In this document: positions 1 to 6,719 of the stretch, one piece after another
How positions within the stretch are numbered: position 1 is the first letter of the stretch
Layout: every line of letters starts with the position of its first letter
Assembly (NCBI GenBank): GCA_031288675.1
Contig: JAITQY010000149.1
Coordinates: forward strand, 1-10,415
From: Oscillospiraceae bacterium
Lineage (GTDB): Bacteria; Bacillota; Clostridia; Oscillospirales; Oscillospiraceae
DNA length: 10,415 bases
Direction: 5' to 3'
The notes under the pieces: model-generated
What the model was told of the DNA's origin: nothing
The model's input: the letters and a program-made list of their open reading frames with translations, nothing else
The model's database searches: none
Translations under genes and position numbers: made by a program

Positions 1-1014
1 AGTTTTAATTCCAAGCTCGTTAAACTGCCGTATAAGAGAAATTGCCTTGAACCCGCCGCCGACAAAAATCGCGGCTTTTTTTCCTTTCAATCGCGGCTTA
101 TATTGTTCAAGTATAGGCATAACTTGCGCGGTTTGTTCTTTCAGGAATTTTTCTGCAGCATCCGTTTTGCCGAATCTCTCCGCTATCTTCAAAATTGAGT
201 TTGTAGTGTCCTCAACGCCAAAGAAACTTACCTTTTCATATGGGATTCCGAACTCGTCTTTCATTCGTTCTGCAAGGTACATTGACGAACCTGCACACTG
301 TACTACATTAAGCGCCGCCTTTGGCGCTTGAATTAACGTATCGTAGCTTGAATCGCCTGTGATTGTTGCCACAACAGGAATCCCAAGCTGCTCTAAATAA
401 CCCTTAATAATCCACATTTCTCCGGCAAGGTTATAGTCGCCTAATATATTCACGCCGTCATATTCTTCGCAAGTTTTATGCGGAAGCATAAGCTCCGTAA
501 TAGCGTCACAAGCAAGTTTGTAGCCCTGCGATTTCGTCCCGCTGAATCCGGGTGCTTTTACCGCAATACAGCGAATATTGTAACGGCTCTCAACATCGCG
601 GCAAACGGCTTCAACGTCATCGCCTATTACTCCGACTATACAAGTACAATAGATAAAGAAAACTTTTGGATTCAGTTCAGCCTTTGCCATAATTTCGTCA
701 ATGGCGGCAGCTAGTTTTTTCTCACCTCCAAATATGACATCTGTTTCGCGGAGGTCGGTAGAAAAGCTATGGCGGTAAAGATCGCTGCCGCTGGTTAAAC
801 TGCCCCTTATGTCCCAAGTATATGCCGCGCAGCCTATCGGACCGTGAACAATGTGATAAGCGTCTGTGATTGGATTTAGGACAACTCTCGCCCCGCAGTA
901 CACACAGGCACGCTGGCTTACTGACCCGCTTACGCTTTCTTTCTCGCAGCTAAGCCCCTTGGCAGATTTACCGCCGGTAGCTATTGAATTTTTACGTTCC
1001 TGCAAAATCGCCAC
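1..1014 (-). CDS. nifE: Nitrogenase FeMo-cofactor scaffold NifE (partial, C-terminus beyond the left edge)
   Basis: NifE pairs with NifN to form the scaffold on which the FeMo-cofactor precursor made by NifB is matured before transfer to NifDK. The reading frame is open from a GTG at 1014 to the window edge, giving 338 codons. Its cysteine pattern matches NifE: Cys37 (SQRAC), Cys62 (HGPIGC), Cys125 (CTC, before the IGDD motif) and Cys240 (NVVQC). HIVHGPIGC and FSTDLRETDVIFGGEKK are typical of clostridial NifE and separate it from NifD, which has the GVSQS-GHH cofactor-loop motif seen in the neighbouring gene. The GTG is preferred because AAAGGCGGG lies just upstream and no in-frame ATG exists before residue 245. 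It starts 17 nt after nifK and is surely co-transcribed. nifN, or a nifN-B fusion, would be expected beyond the edge but is not seen. Confidence 0.95.
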   Translation of the reverse strand, partial: MAILQERKNSIATGGKSAKGLSCEKESVSGSVSQRACVYCGARVVLNPITDAYHIVHGPIGCAAYTWDIRGSLTSGSDLYRHSFSTDLRETDVIFGGEKKLAAAIDEIMAKAELNPKVFFIYCTCIVGVIGDDVEAVCRDVESRYNIRCIAVKAPGFSGTKSQGYKLACDAITELMLPHKTCEEYDGVNILGDYNLAGEMWIIKGYLEQLGIPVVATITGDSSYDTLIQAPKAALNVVQCAGSSMYLAERMKDEFGIPYEKVSFFGVEDTTNSILKIAERFGKTDAAEKFLKEQTAQVMPILEQYKPRLKGKKAAIFVGGGFKAISLIRQFNELGIKT

Positions 1015-1031
1015 AGTTTTTCCCGCCTTTC

Positions 1032-2399
1032 TTACATTACTATTTCAAAGTCCTCATCGGAATAATCGCGCTCCATCCTAGTCATAATCGCATCCGTGAT
1101 TTTCTCAATCATTCGTATTCCTCCAACATAGCCGACTGTGGGCAGAAGCGGTCCGCCGTAACGGTCAAGAACCGGGAAACCTGCTCTGACAAACGGGATA
1201 TCCTCTGCTTTAGCTATTTGCTTGCCGTATGTACTGCCAAGCAATAAATCCACTGGTTCATTTTTTATCCACTGATGCAAGTCAAACAGGTCGGCATTGG
1301 CTTTTACCGTACTGCCTGTAATATGATACTCATCCAACAGTTTGTTGACTAAAACCGTAAAATCATCTTTTGGTGTGCCGGAAATCACATACTTGGGAAC
1401 CATTCCTGCTTCCAAGACTAGCGAGGTCAACCCGAGAACAATATCAGGATCGCCGAAGATTGCAACCTTTTTCCCACTTGTATATGCGTGACTGTCAAGC
1501 ATAAGGTCAACAAGCTGACCGCGCTGTTCCTCCAATGCATGCGGAACCTCACGTTTCGAGAGCTTCTGCAACGCCATTAGATATTTATCTGTGAACGTTA
1601 CACCAACCGGCAAAGGTAGTAAATTAAACGGCACTTTCCATTTCTTTTGCATTAGCTCGGCAGTTGGTGTTGAGATAATATGCCCGAATGCAATCAGGTG
1701 CTTTACGCCGCCCAAGGATTTTAATTCCGCCTGAGTAGTGCCGCCATCGGGGTACATTTGGTAGCTGCCGGTCATCGGCGCGTCCATTACACCACTGTGG
1801 TCGGGAAACATAATAAATTCCAGCCCCATTTGCTCAGCAATCAGTTTCATTTCTCTGTTATCACCGGGATTTACCCATCCGGGCAGAATAGCGATTTTGT
1901 CCGATGCGCTTTTGTTATTTGGGTCAACGTAATAATTTAAGAATCCGTTGACCATATTTGTAAATCCTGTGATATGCGAGCCGACATAACTCGGCGTGTT
2001 GCAGTGGATAACACGTTTACCTTCCGGAATCTGCATATCCATTATATAGCTGTTAAGGTCGTCCCCAATTGTTTCGGACAGGCAAGTTGTATGTATTGCG
2101 ATAATGTCGGGACCATAAATGTCAAATATGTTTTTTACAGCTGTATTGACATTACTGCAACCGCCGAACACGCTCGCGCCCTCTGTAAAAGAACTTGATG
2201 ATGCAATCGCCGGTTCTTTGAAGTGACGGCTAAGTACAGTTCTATGGTAAGAACAGCACCCTTGACTTCCGTGGCTGTGCGGCATACACCTATGAACACC
2301 CAGTGCGGCATACATAGCTCCTACGGGCTGACAAGTCTTGCAGGGGTTGATTCTTAATGCGGATCGTTCCGCCACAGTCTTTGGAGTTAAATCAAGCAT
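1032..2399 (-). CDS. nifK: Nitrogenase MoFe protein beta subunit NifK
   Basis: The beta subunit of the cytoplasmic MoFe protein (alpha2beta2); it shares the P-cluster with NifD and does not itself hold FeMo-cofactor. All three P-cluster cysteines are present: Cys23 (INPCKTCQP), Cys48 (HGSQGC) and Cys106 (TTC before LSETIGDD). Ser137 (NTPS) matches the Azotobacter P-cluster ligand Ser188. The protein has 455 residues and its first P-cluster Cys is at 23, compared with 70 in Azotobacter, so it lacks the N-terminal extension of the proteobacterial form, as in Clostridium pasteurianum. The ATG lies only 2 nt after the nifD stop, with an AAAGGTGGGG ribosome site inside the end of nifD, suggesting translational coupling and equal subunit output. 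No key residue is missing. Confidence 0.98.
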   Translation of the reverse strand: MLDLTPKTVAERSALRINPCKTCQPVGAMYAALGVHRCMPHSHGSQGCCSYHRTVLSRHFKEPAIASSSSFTEGASVFGGCSNVNTAVKNIFDIYGPDIIAIHTTCLSETIGDDLNSYIMDMQIPEGKRVIHCNTPSYVGSHITGFTNMVNGFLNYYVDPNNKSASDKIAILPGWVNPGDNREMKLIAEQMGLEFIMFPDHSGVMDAPMTGSYQMYPDGGTTQAELKSLGGVKHLIAFGHIISTPTAELMQKKWKVPFNLLPLPVGVTFTDKYLMALQKLSKREVPHALEEQRGQLVDLMLDSHAYTSGKKVAIFGDPDIVLGLTSLVLEAGMVPKYVISGTPKDDFTVLVNKLLDEYHITGSTVKANADLFDLHQWIKNEPVDLLLGSTYGKQIAKAEDIPFVRAGFPVLDRYGGPLLPTVGYVGGIRMIEKITDAIMTRMERDYSDEDFEIVM

Positions 2400-2401
2400 A
2401 T

Positions 2402-3970
2402 TTACCCCACCTTTCCTATCAGCATGGGTTCATTTTTCCACGGAGGAGTCACCAAACTCCAAGCATTTGCATACAGCGTCATAGTAGCGTCCCGCCCGAA
2501 ATTAACCGCCCCATTAAAGCCTGCATACGGACCGCTGTAATCGTAACTATGAATCTGTCGTGAGGTAAACCCTGCTTTCTGAATGCTGTACTTGTCTTTA
2601 ATCCCGGAAAAAAACATATCAGGCTTGAACGCTTTTATAAGCTCGTCTGTTTCAAAGTGGTTATAATCGTCAACTACAATATCGCCTTTGGACATCTCGT
2701 GGAACATTCCTTCATAATCGTCTATGGTCACTTTGCCCTCGTAGTTGGATTCGCGGAACAGTGTTTCGTCGGGTTCGACAGTTAGCTGCTCAATGTTCTT
2801 ATTGTCTGCATCTTCTTTTATTGACGGGATTACTTCTCGCCCCTCATAGTCATCACGGTGAGCGAACTCATAGCCCGCAATAACCGTGTGTACACCAAAA
2901 TCTTCAAGAAGAACTTGATAGTGATGACTTCGAGATCCGCCGGAAAAAATGCCCGCAGTCTTGCCTGTCAATTTGGATTTATAGTAGGCAATATCCTCTG
3001 AGATGGTGTTCAATTCATCCGTGATGACATCATCAACACGCTTTTTTAATTCCGGGTCATTGAAGTATTCCGCTATGTCACGCAGACTCTGACAAGTTGC
3101 GCCTACGCCGATAAAGTTTACTTTCATCCAGTCAATGCCGTACTTTGTTTTCATCATTTCGGCAATGTAGTTGATTGACCTATGGCACATAACCAAGTTA
3201 AGCTGCGCTAAATGAGAGTTAGATAACGCCTCAACGCTGCCGTCTCCGGTAAAAATACTTACGACTTCAATACCGCAGCGTTTCAGGATTCGAGCTTCTT
3301 CCCAGCCATCCCCGCCAATATTATATTCACCAAGTATATTGACGCTGAATTTAGTTTCCGGCTCCTTGTCACCGGTTCCGATTATGTAGCGCATAAGCCC
3401 GTTATTGGCGATGTGGTGTCCCGCGCTTTGCGATACGCCTTTATAACCCTCACAAGAATAGCCTATTGCTCTAATGCCGTATTTCTCTTCCGCGCGTCTG
3501 GCAACTGCCTGAACATCATCACCTATAAGACCAATCGGGCAGGTACTGCAAATCATTATTGTAGTAGGCTTGAATATTTCCATTGCTTCATCAATGGCTT
3601 TCTCTAATTTCTTTTCTCCGCCAAATACAATGTCAGATTCTTGCATATCTGTAGAAAAACAATATGGAATAAAGTTTTTCCCGTCACTATTATTATCCAG
3701 TTTTGCCTTGTTGCGCCTCGTTCCCCAACTGTAAAAACCGCAGCCAATAGGACCGTGAGTAATAACACACACATCTTTAAGCGGACCAACCACAACGCCT
3801 TTGCACCCTGCGTAACAACATCCTCTGGCGGTCATAACTCCAGGAATGGCTCTGGTGTTTGCCGAAATAGTATCTGCGGATTCTGCTTTTTCAAGCTCAA
3901 TCAAATGTTCCTTACGGTTTTTGTAGACCCTTGCGGAATATTTATCAAGCATATTTTGACGTTTATTCAT
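2402..3970 (-). CDS. nifD: Nitrogenase MoFe protein alpha subunit NifD
   Basis: The catalytic alpha subunit, which binds FeMo-cofactor and half of the P-cluster; electrons arrive from NifH. P-cluster cysteines are Cys51 (RGC), Cys77 (HGPIGC) and Cys144 (STCPIGLIGDD). Cofactor ligands are Cys262 (MCHRSINY) and His474 (IHSYDYSGPY), matching Azotobacter Cys275 and His442. The substrate-site residues Gln181 and His185 (GVSQSAGHH) and Arg347 (GGSR) are also present. At 522 residues it is longer than the Azotobacter protein because of an insertion of roughly 45 residues after AHRDDYEGREV (about 378-425), a mark of the C. pasteurianum-type enzyme. The VnfD/AnfD forms are not favoured because a distinct nifK follows and no delta-subunit gene is present. 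GGAGGG lies 5 nt before the ATG; Met7 is a weaker alternative start. Confidence 0.98.
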   Translation of the reverse strand: MNKRQNMLDKYSARVYKNRKEHLIELEKAESADTISANTRAIPGVMTARGCCYAGCKGVVVGPLKDVCVITHGPIGCGFYSWGTRRNKAKLDNNSDGKNFIPYCFSTDMQESDIVFGGEKKLEKAIDEAMEIFKPTTIMICSTCPIGLIGDDVQAVARRAEEKYGIRAIGYSCEGYKGVSQSAGHHIANNGLMRYIIGTGDKEPETKFSVNILGEYNIGGDGWEEARILKRCGIEVVSIFTGDGSVEALSNSHLAQLNLVMCHRSINYIAEMMKTKYGIDWMKVNFIGVGATCQSLRDIAEYFNDPELKKRVDDVITDELNTISEDIAYYKSKLTGKTAGIFSGGSRSHHYQVLLEDFGVHTVIAGYEFAHRDDYEGREVIPSIKEDADNKNIEQLTVEPDETLFRESNYEGKVTIDDYEGMFHEMSKGDIVVDDYNHFETDELIKAFKPDMFFSGIKDKYSIQKAGFTSRQIHSYDYSGPYAGFNGAVNFGRDATMTLYANAWSLVTPPWKNEPMLIGKVG

Positions 3971-3979
3971 TCTGCCCTC

Positions 3980-4363
3980 CTAAAATGCGTCCATAGTTGT
4001 TTCACCTGTACGGATTGTGATTGCCTCATATATAGGAAGTACAAACACTTTGCCGTCTCCCGGATTTCCAGTTTGGTTTGCATCAATTATTATATCCACC
4101 ACTTTTTTTACTTCATCGTCTTTAACTATCAGAGTAAAAAATCGCTTGGCTACCAACCTTGTTCGCTCTGAAAGTGATTCGCCGATTTGATTGGTTGGCA
4201 AGTCACCCTCTGACAAAGTTCCCAGAAGTTCGTAACTTAGTCCCATTTGCTTGCCTCTGCCTAAGCACGGACGGCAGGTAAACGCAGGAAATCCATTGTT
4301 GGCAAGTGCGGTTTTAGTCGCGTTTATTTTATTAGGACGCAGGAACGCCATTACCTCTTTCAT
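3980..4363 (-). CDS. nifI2: PII-like nitrogenase switch-off protein NifI2
   Basis: NifI1 and NifI2 form a hetero-oligomer that, in methanogens, binds NifDK and blocks access of NifH when ammonium rises; 2-oxoglutarate and ATP relieve it. The 127-residue protein shows the PII fold: an N-terminal strand (MKEVMAFLRPNK), the helix ending GFPAFTCR, the segment LGRGKQMG before a long T-loop (about 40-75), and the C-terminal PII signature NPGDGKVFVLP. The T-loop is longer than in GlnB, as is usual for NifI2, and the GlnB-type uridylylated Tyr is not evident. Start choice: an in-frame ATG 24 nt upstream exists, but MKEVMAFLRP is the family N-terminus and GGAGGGG lies 10 nt before it. It begins 4 nt after nifI1 and ends 9 nt before nifD. 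Confidence 0.95.
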   Translation of the reverse strand: MKEVMAFLRPNKINATKTALANNGFPAFTCRPCLGRGKQMGLSYELLGTLSEGDLPTNQIGESLSERTRLVAKRFFTLIVKDDEVKKVVDIIIDANQTGNPGDGKVFVLPIYEAITIRTGETTMDAF

Positions 4364-4367
4364 TACG

Positions 4368-4691
4368 TTATAGCCCCTCCTTACCATTGCTTACCGTATA
4401 TGCACTTTCCACAGGCGAAACAAAGATTCGTCCGTCCCCATAATTTCCTTCTCCGGTTTTTGCTGTACGGATAATAATTTTTACAAGATCATCCTTGTCT
4501 TCGTCGTTAACAAAGTACATCAGCATTTCTTTTGGAATCTCGTCATAGTGAACCTCGCCAACGGTGATACCTTTTTGTTTGCCGCGTCCAAAAACATCCA
4601 TTTTTGTAACTGCCGGAAAACCTGCGGCGGCTACTTCCTCCATTACCGCGCTCACCTTATCGGGACGCACGATTGCTCTTACAAGTAACAT
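4368..4691 (-). CDS. nifI1: PII-like nitrogenase switch-off protein NifI1
   Basis: The partner of NifI2 in post-translational nitrogenase control. The 107-residue protein starts MLLVRAIVRPDKV, has the GFPAVTKMDVFGRGKQKG segment leading into the T-loop, and ends with the PII signature NYGDGRIFVSPVESAYTV. This is a NifI1 pattern rather than GlnB/GlnK: there is no uridylylation tyrosine in the usual context and the gene sits between nifH and nifI2. The open frame extends 20 codons further upstream into nifH, but that start has no ribosome site and the extra residues are unlike PII. The chosen ATG has GGAGG 7-8 nt upstream and sits 13 nt after the nifH stop. nifI genes inside the nifHDK cluster are characteristic of methanogens and strictly anaerobic bacteria. 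Confidence 0.95.
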   Translation of the reverse strand: MLLVRAIVRPDKVSAVMEEVAAAGFPAVTKMDVFGRGKQKGITVGEVHYDEIPKEMLMYFVNDEDKDDLVKIIIRTAKTGEGNYGDGRIFVSPVESAYTVSNGKEGL

Positions 4692-4704
4692 TGAATAAAC
4701 CTCC

Positions 4705-5523
4705 TCAATCAAATAAACCGTGTTCGGTAAGTATTTCTTCAAGTCTGTCAATGCTCATCGGCTTCGGAATTATGAACATATCGTTCTCGTCAATTTTCTT
4801 TGCAAGTGTACGGTATTCGCCAGCCTGTTTTTCCTGCGGAGAGAAGTCAATAACGGTTTTTTTGTTGATTTCCGCCTTTTGAACCGCGTTGTCACGGGGT
4901 ACAAAGTGAATCATTTGCGTCCCGATTTCTTTTGCAACAGCTTCAACCAGTTCACGCTCACCGTCAACATTACGGGAGTTGCAAATTAATCCGCCAAGCC
5001 GAACGCCGCCGCTATTAGCATATTTACTTATGCCCTTACTGATGTTGTTGGCGGCATACAAAGCCATCATTTCACCAGAACAAACAATGTATATTTCCTG
5101 TGCTTTTCCTTCTCGAATAGGCATTGCGAACCCTCCGCAAACAACGTCGCCTAAAACATCATAAAAAACGTAATCTAAATCGTCCTCATACGCCCCTAAT
5201 TGTTCCAACAGATTGATTGATGTAATTATTCCTCGACCGGCGCAACCGACGCCAGGTTCGGGTCCGCCGCTTTCTACACCTTTGATCCCGGCAAATCCGA
5301 CTTTCATTACAGCTTCCAGTTCAATGTCATCACCCTCTTCGCGAAGCGTGTCCAGCACTGTCTTTTGCGCTAATCCGCCTAACACAAGTCTTGTACTGTC
5401 AGCTTTCGGGTCGCACCCGACTATCATTATTCTTTTCCCCATTTCTCCAAGTCCGGCGGTAAGGTTTTGTGTAGTTGTGGATTTTCCTATTCCGCCCTTT
5501 CCGTAAATAGCAACCTGTCTCAT
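4705..5523 (-). CDS. nifH: Nitrogenase iron protein (dinitrogenase reductase) NifH
   Basis: A homodimeric ATPase with one bridging [4Fe-4S] cluster that passes electrons to NifDK with ATP hydrolysis; it also takes part in cofactor maturation. Seen in the 272 residues: the P-loop GKGGIGKST (8-16), CDPKADSTR (37-45), cluster ligands Cys94 (GVGCAGRG) and Cys129 (DVVCGGFAMP), and Arg97, equivalent to the arginine ADP-ribosylated by DraT in some proteobacteria. The start MRQVAIYGKGG and overall sequence resemble C. pasteurianum NifH closely. It is the first gene of the nif operon, with a strong GGAGGGGG ribosome site just before the ATG, a predicted promoter at 5601-5630 and a stable leader stem-loop. 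The end, GLFD, is near the usual family length, so the gene is intact. Confidence 0.99.
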   Translation of the reverse strand: MRQVAIYGKGGIGKSTTTQNLTAGLGEMGKRIMIVGCDPKADSTRLVLGGLAQKTVLDTLREEGDDIELEAVMKVGFAGIKGVESGGPEPGVGCAGRGIITSINLLEQLGAYEDDLDYVFYDVLGDVVCGGFAMPIREGKAQEIYIVCSGEMMALYAANNISKGISKYANSGGVRLGGLICNSRNVDGERELVEAVAKEIGTQMIHFVPRDNAVQKAEINKKTVIDFSPQEKQAGEYRTLAKKIDENDMFIIPKPMSIDRLEEILTEHGLFD

Positions 5524-5550
5524 TGTCCCCCTCCTAAAATGTTAATAATT

Positions 5551-5586
5551 CAAAGGCGCAGTTTTATAAATAAAACTGCGCCTTTG
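5551..5586 (-). promoter_or_regulatory. 16-bp stem-loop in the nifH mRNA leader
   Basis: A perfect inverted repeat: arms 5551-5566 and 5571-5586 (16 bp, GC-rich in the middle) around a 4-nt loop. In the minus-strand RNA it would begin about 8 nt after the predicted transcription start near 5594 and end about 16 nt before the nifH ribosome site. It is not followed by a U-run on either strand, so it does not look like an intrinsic terminator. A 5'-terminal hairpin of this kind can protect mRNA from decay (inference), which would suit an abundant protein such as NifH. A role as a binding site for a protein or small RNA is also possible. Confidence 0.8.
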
Positions 5587-5600
5587 CGGTTTGTAAATGA

Positions 5601-5630
5601 ATTATAGCACATACATACTTGCAAAATCAA
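5601..5630 (-). promoter_or_regulatory. Predicted sigma-A promoter of the nif operon
   Basis: On the minus strand, -35 TTGATT (5630-5625), an 18-bp spacer and -10 TATAAT (5606-5601), with TG one base before the -10 element (TGCTATAAT, an extended -10). Initiation would be near 5594, giving a leader of about 70 nt. No sigma-54 -24/-12 element was found here, which fits a clostridial rather than proteobacterial control scheme. Called by eye only. Confidence 0.65.
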
Positions 5631-5711
5631 TACATCAGATTGTAGAATATAAGCAACCTATCCGTTAATATTATGGCGATATTCACGTTCGTGTGCAAAA
5701 CAGATGATCCG

Positions 5712-5745
5712 AAAATGCAATTTTTAGATATTAGAATTGCATTTT
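5712..5745. repeat. Perfect 11-bp inverted repeat upstream of the nif promoter
   Basis: Arms AAAATGCAATT (5712-5722) and AATTGCATTTT (5735-5745) are separated by 12 bp. It lies about 80-115 bp upstream of the nif -35 element and downstream of the feo-operon terminator, so it should not be inside either transcript. The wide spacing suits a dimeric regulator at least as well as an RNA hairpin. The bound factor is unknown. Confidence 0.6.
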
Positions 5746-5773
5746 GTGCTTTCTATAACAAAATCTTTTAATA

Positions 5774-5800
5774 ATTTATTTGCATACAATGCAAATAAAT
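5774..5800. repeat. Perfect 12-bp inverted repeat upstream of the nif promoter
   Basis: Arms ATTTATTTGCAT (5774-5785) and ATGCAAATAAAT (5789-5800) around a 3-bp centre. Its inner part ATGCAAA is related to the TGCA-centred arms of the repeat at 5712-5745. It could be an operator for nitrogen control or a weak AT-rich hairpin. On the minus strand no U-run follows at once, so a terminator is not favoured. Confidence 0.55.
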
Positions 5801-5841
5801 ATTAGATATCACGGCTATGAATATTCACTTAAAACGTTTCA

Positions 5842-5881
5842 AAAAATTATCAGATAAGGTGCAAAAAGCTTGCACCTTATC
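5842..5881 (-). terminator. Intrinsic terminator of the feo operon
   Basis: A 12-bp stem, arms 5853-5864 and 5870-5881 with a 5-nt loop; on the minus strand it is followed by TGATAATTTTTTG. It lies about 107 nt after the stop of the DUF2325 gene and about 215 bp before the nif -35 element, so it should separate the iron-uptake transcript from nif. The U-run starts some nucleotides after the stem, so termination may be partial. Confidence 0.75.
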
Positions 5882-5891
5882 GAGTTAAAAT

Positions 5892-6015
5892 TTAATTGAA
5901 CGATACGCAGTTTGACAATTGAATATCCGGCATCACGAATACGTTAACCTCACCGCAGCGGCACAGGTTGGCACGCGCGGACACTATTTTAACGTCTGAC
6001 AGCTGATACTTTGCC
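5892..6015 (-). other. Coding-like stretch after a possible frameshift at the end of the DUF2325 gene
   Basis: Downstream of six A residues on the coding strand (6016-6021) a second frame stays open to a TAA at 5892. It would add about 40 residues, including CRCGEVNVFVMPDIQ, to the DUF2325 protein if ribosomes moved +1 or if a base had been lost or gained. The stretch is GC-richer than the AT-rich control region next to it and has plausible codons, but no ribosome site for an independent start. It may be a decayed tail, a frameshifted extension or chance. Confidence 0.25.
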
Positions 6016-6327
6016 TTTTTTGCCGCAACATTTGCCGCAGCCGCTACACGAGCTGCGTACTTCAAGTATTCCGCGCAGCGCGGATGCGCTGGCACAGTGC
6101 GACTGCACAAGTTCAACGCCGCTTTTGACAGCGGTGGCTCGCGCTATTTTTGCCATTTCGTGTGAAACCGGATTCGTAAACAGCACTACTAAATCCGCGC
6201 CGTATATTTTGCCCTCCATATTACGGCAGGGCTGAGTGCAAACTTGCGCATCACAGCCGTATTCCTTACAGATGTTATGGTAGTTGCGGCACATTCGGTC
6301 ATGTCCGCCAACTATTACTACGCTCAC
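5989..6327 (-). CDS. DUF2325 protein with a Cys-rich C-terminal tail
   Basis: The first 90 residues match the DUF2325 family: MSVVIVGGHDRM at the N-terminus, DLVVLFTNPVSH near 45-56 and SHCASASALRGIL near 77-88. The biochemical role of this small cytoplasmic family is not established. This copy is unusual in carrying ten cysteines, four of them (94, 97, 100, 101) in a CxxCxxCC tail followed by basic residues, which suggests metal or Fe-S binding (inference). The start is GTG with AAGGAGAT 6-7 nt upstream, 2 nt after the repressor gene. As the last gene of the operon, it probably works in iron handling or redox response. The length of 112 residues is slightly above the core domain; a different frame stays open past the tail (5892-6015). 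Confidence 0.85.
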   Translation of the reverse strand: MSVVIVGGHDRMCRNYHNICKEYGCDAQVCTQPCRNMEGKIYGADLVVLFTNPVSHEMAKIARATAVKSGVELVQSHCASASALRGILEVRSSCSGCGKCCGKKGKVSAVRR

Positions 6328-6329
6328 TT

Positions 6330-6719
6330 TTAATCTCCTTTATGTAACAAATATCGCGCTATCGCGCTGTACAAATCCGCGCTGACAGCGTGCTCTAATC
6401 CGCAGGCGTCACGTTCCGCCGCCGCCTGGTCTAATTTCAGTATGTCCGTAAGAAATCTATACAGCAACCCGAACCGTTTGTGCAGAGCTTCCGCATTGGC
6501 AATACCCGCGGCGGTAAGCGTGAATCCCTTGTATCTGTGCTTTGTAAGCAATCCCATACCGGCAAGTACATCCGTAGCCCGGCAGGCGCTTGGTTTGGAA
6601 CATCCAAGCGCACCTGCAATTGCGGCAATGCGAACCATTCCGTTGCTTTTGCCGGCAAGCCTGTAAATGCAGGACAAATAATCCTCAAGGCTTGCCGACA
6701 ATTTTTCTGCTGCGGTCAC
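6330..6719 (-). CDS. DtxR/MntR-family metal-dependent transcriptional repressor
   Basis: A 129-residue short-form DtxR protein: an N-terminal winged helix (about 8-70; SLEDYLSCIYRL, recognition region GCSKPSACRATDVL, wing HRYKGFTLTAAG) and a dimerisation and metal-binding helical domain (about 75-125; ERDACGLEHAVS). It lacks the C-terminal SH3-like domain of DtxR, so its length is close to MntR. By hand alignment the likely metal ligands are Asp13, Cys106, Glu109 and His110. Cys106 corresponds to DtxR Cys102, whereas MntR has Glu there. The MntR positions Glu11 and His77 appear as Ser16 and Phe. An iron sensor is therefore likelier than a manganese sensor. The GTG start overlaps the preceding stop (GTGA). 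Its probable target is the triple palindrome before feoA, giving autoregulation. Confidence 0.9.
   Translation of the reverse strand: MTAAEKLSASLEDYLSCIYRLAGKSNGMVRIAAIAGALGCSKPSACRATDVLAGMGLLTKHRYKGFTLTAAGIANAEALHKRFGLLYRFLTDILKLDQAAAERDACGLEHAVSADLYSAIARYLLHKGD

Noticed and set aside
2402..3970. Vanadium-type or iron-only nitrogenase alpha subunit
   Set aside because: The cofactor-loop motifs, the C. pasteurianum-like insertion, the adjoining nifK and nifE, and the lack of a delta-subunit gene all favour the molybdenum enzyme.
3641..4171. A 176-codon plus-strand open frame across the nifD/nifI2 junction
   Set aside because: It runs opposite two well-supported nif genes and shows no family resemblance or start signal.
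4692..4751. A 20-codon N-terminal extension of NifI1 reaching into nifH
   Set aside because: Family alignment starts at MLLVRAIVRP and the strong GGAGG site serves that ATG; the upstream ATG has none.
5551..5586. The nifH leader hairpin as an intrinsic terminator or attenuator
   Set aside because: No U-run follows on either strand and no alternative pairing partner was seen by eye; a stabilising or regulatory stem fits better.
5524..5840. A sigma-54 (-24/-12) promoter with NifA sites for nif
   Set aside because: No TGGCAC-N5-TTGCA-like element or TGT-N10-ACA pair in a proper position was seen, while a good sigma-A extended -10 promoter is present.
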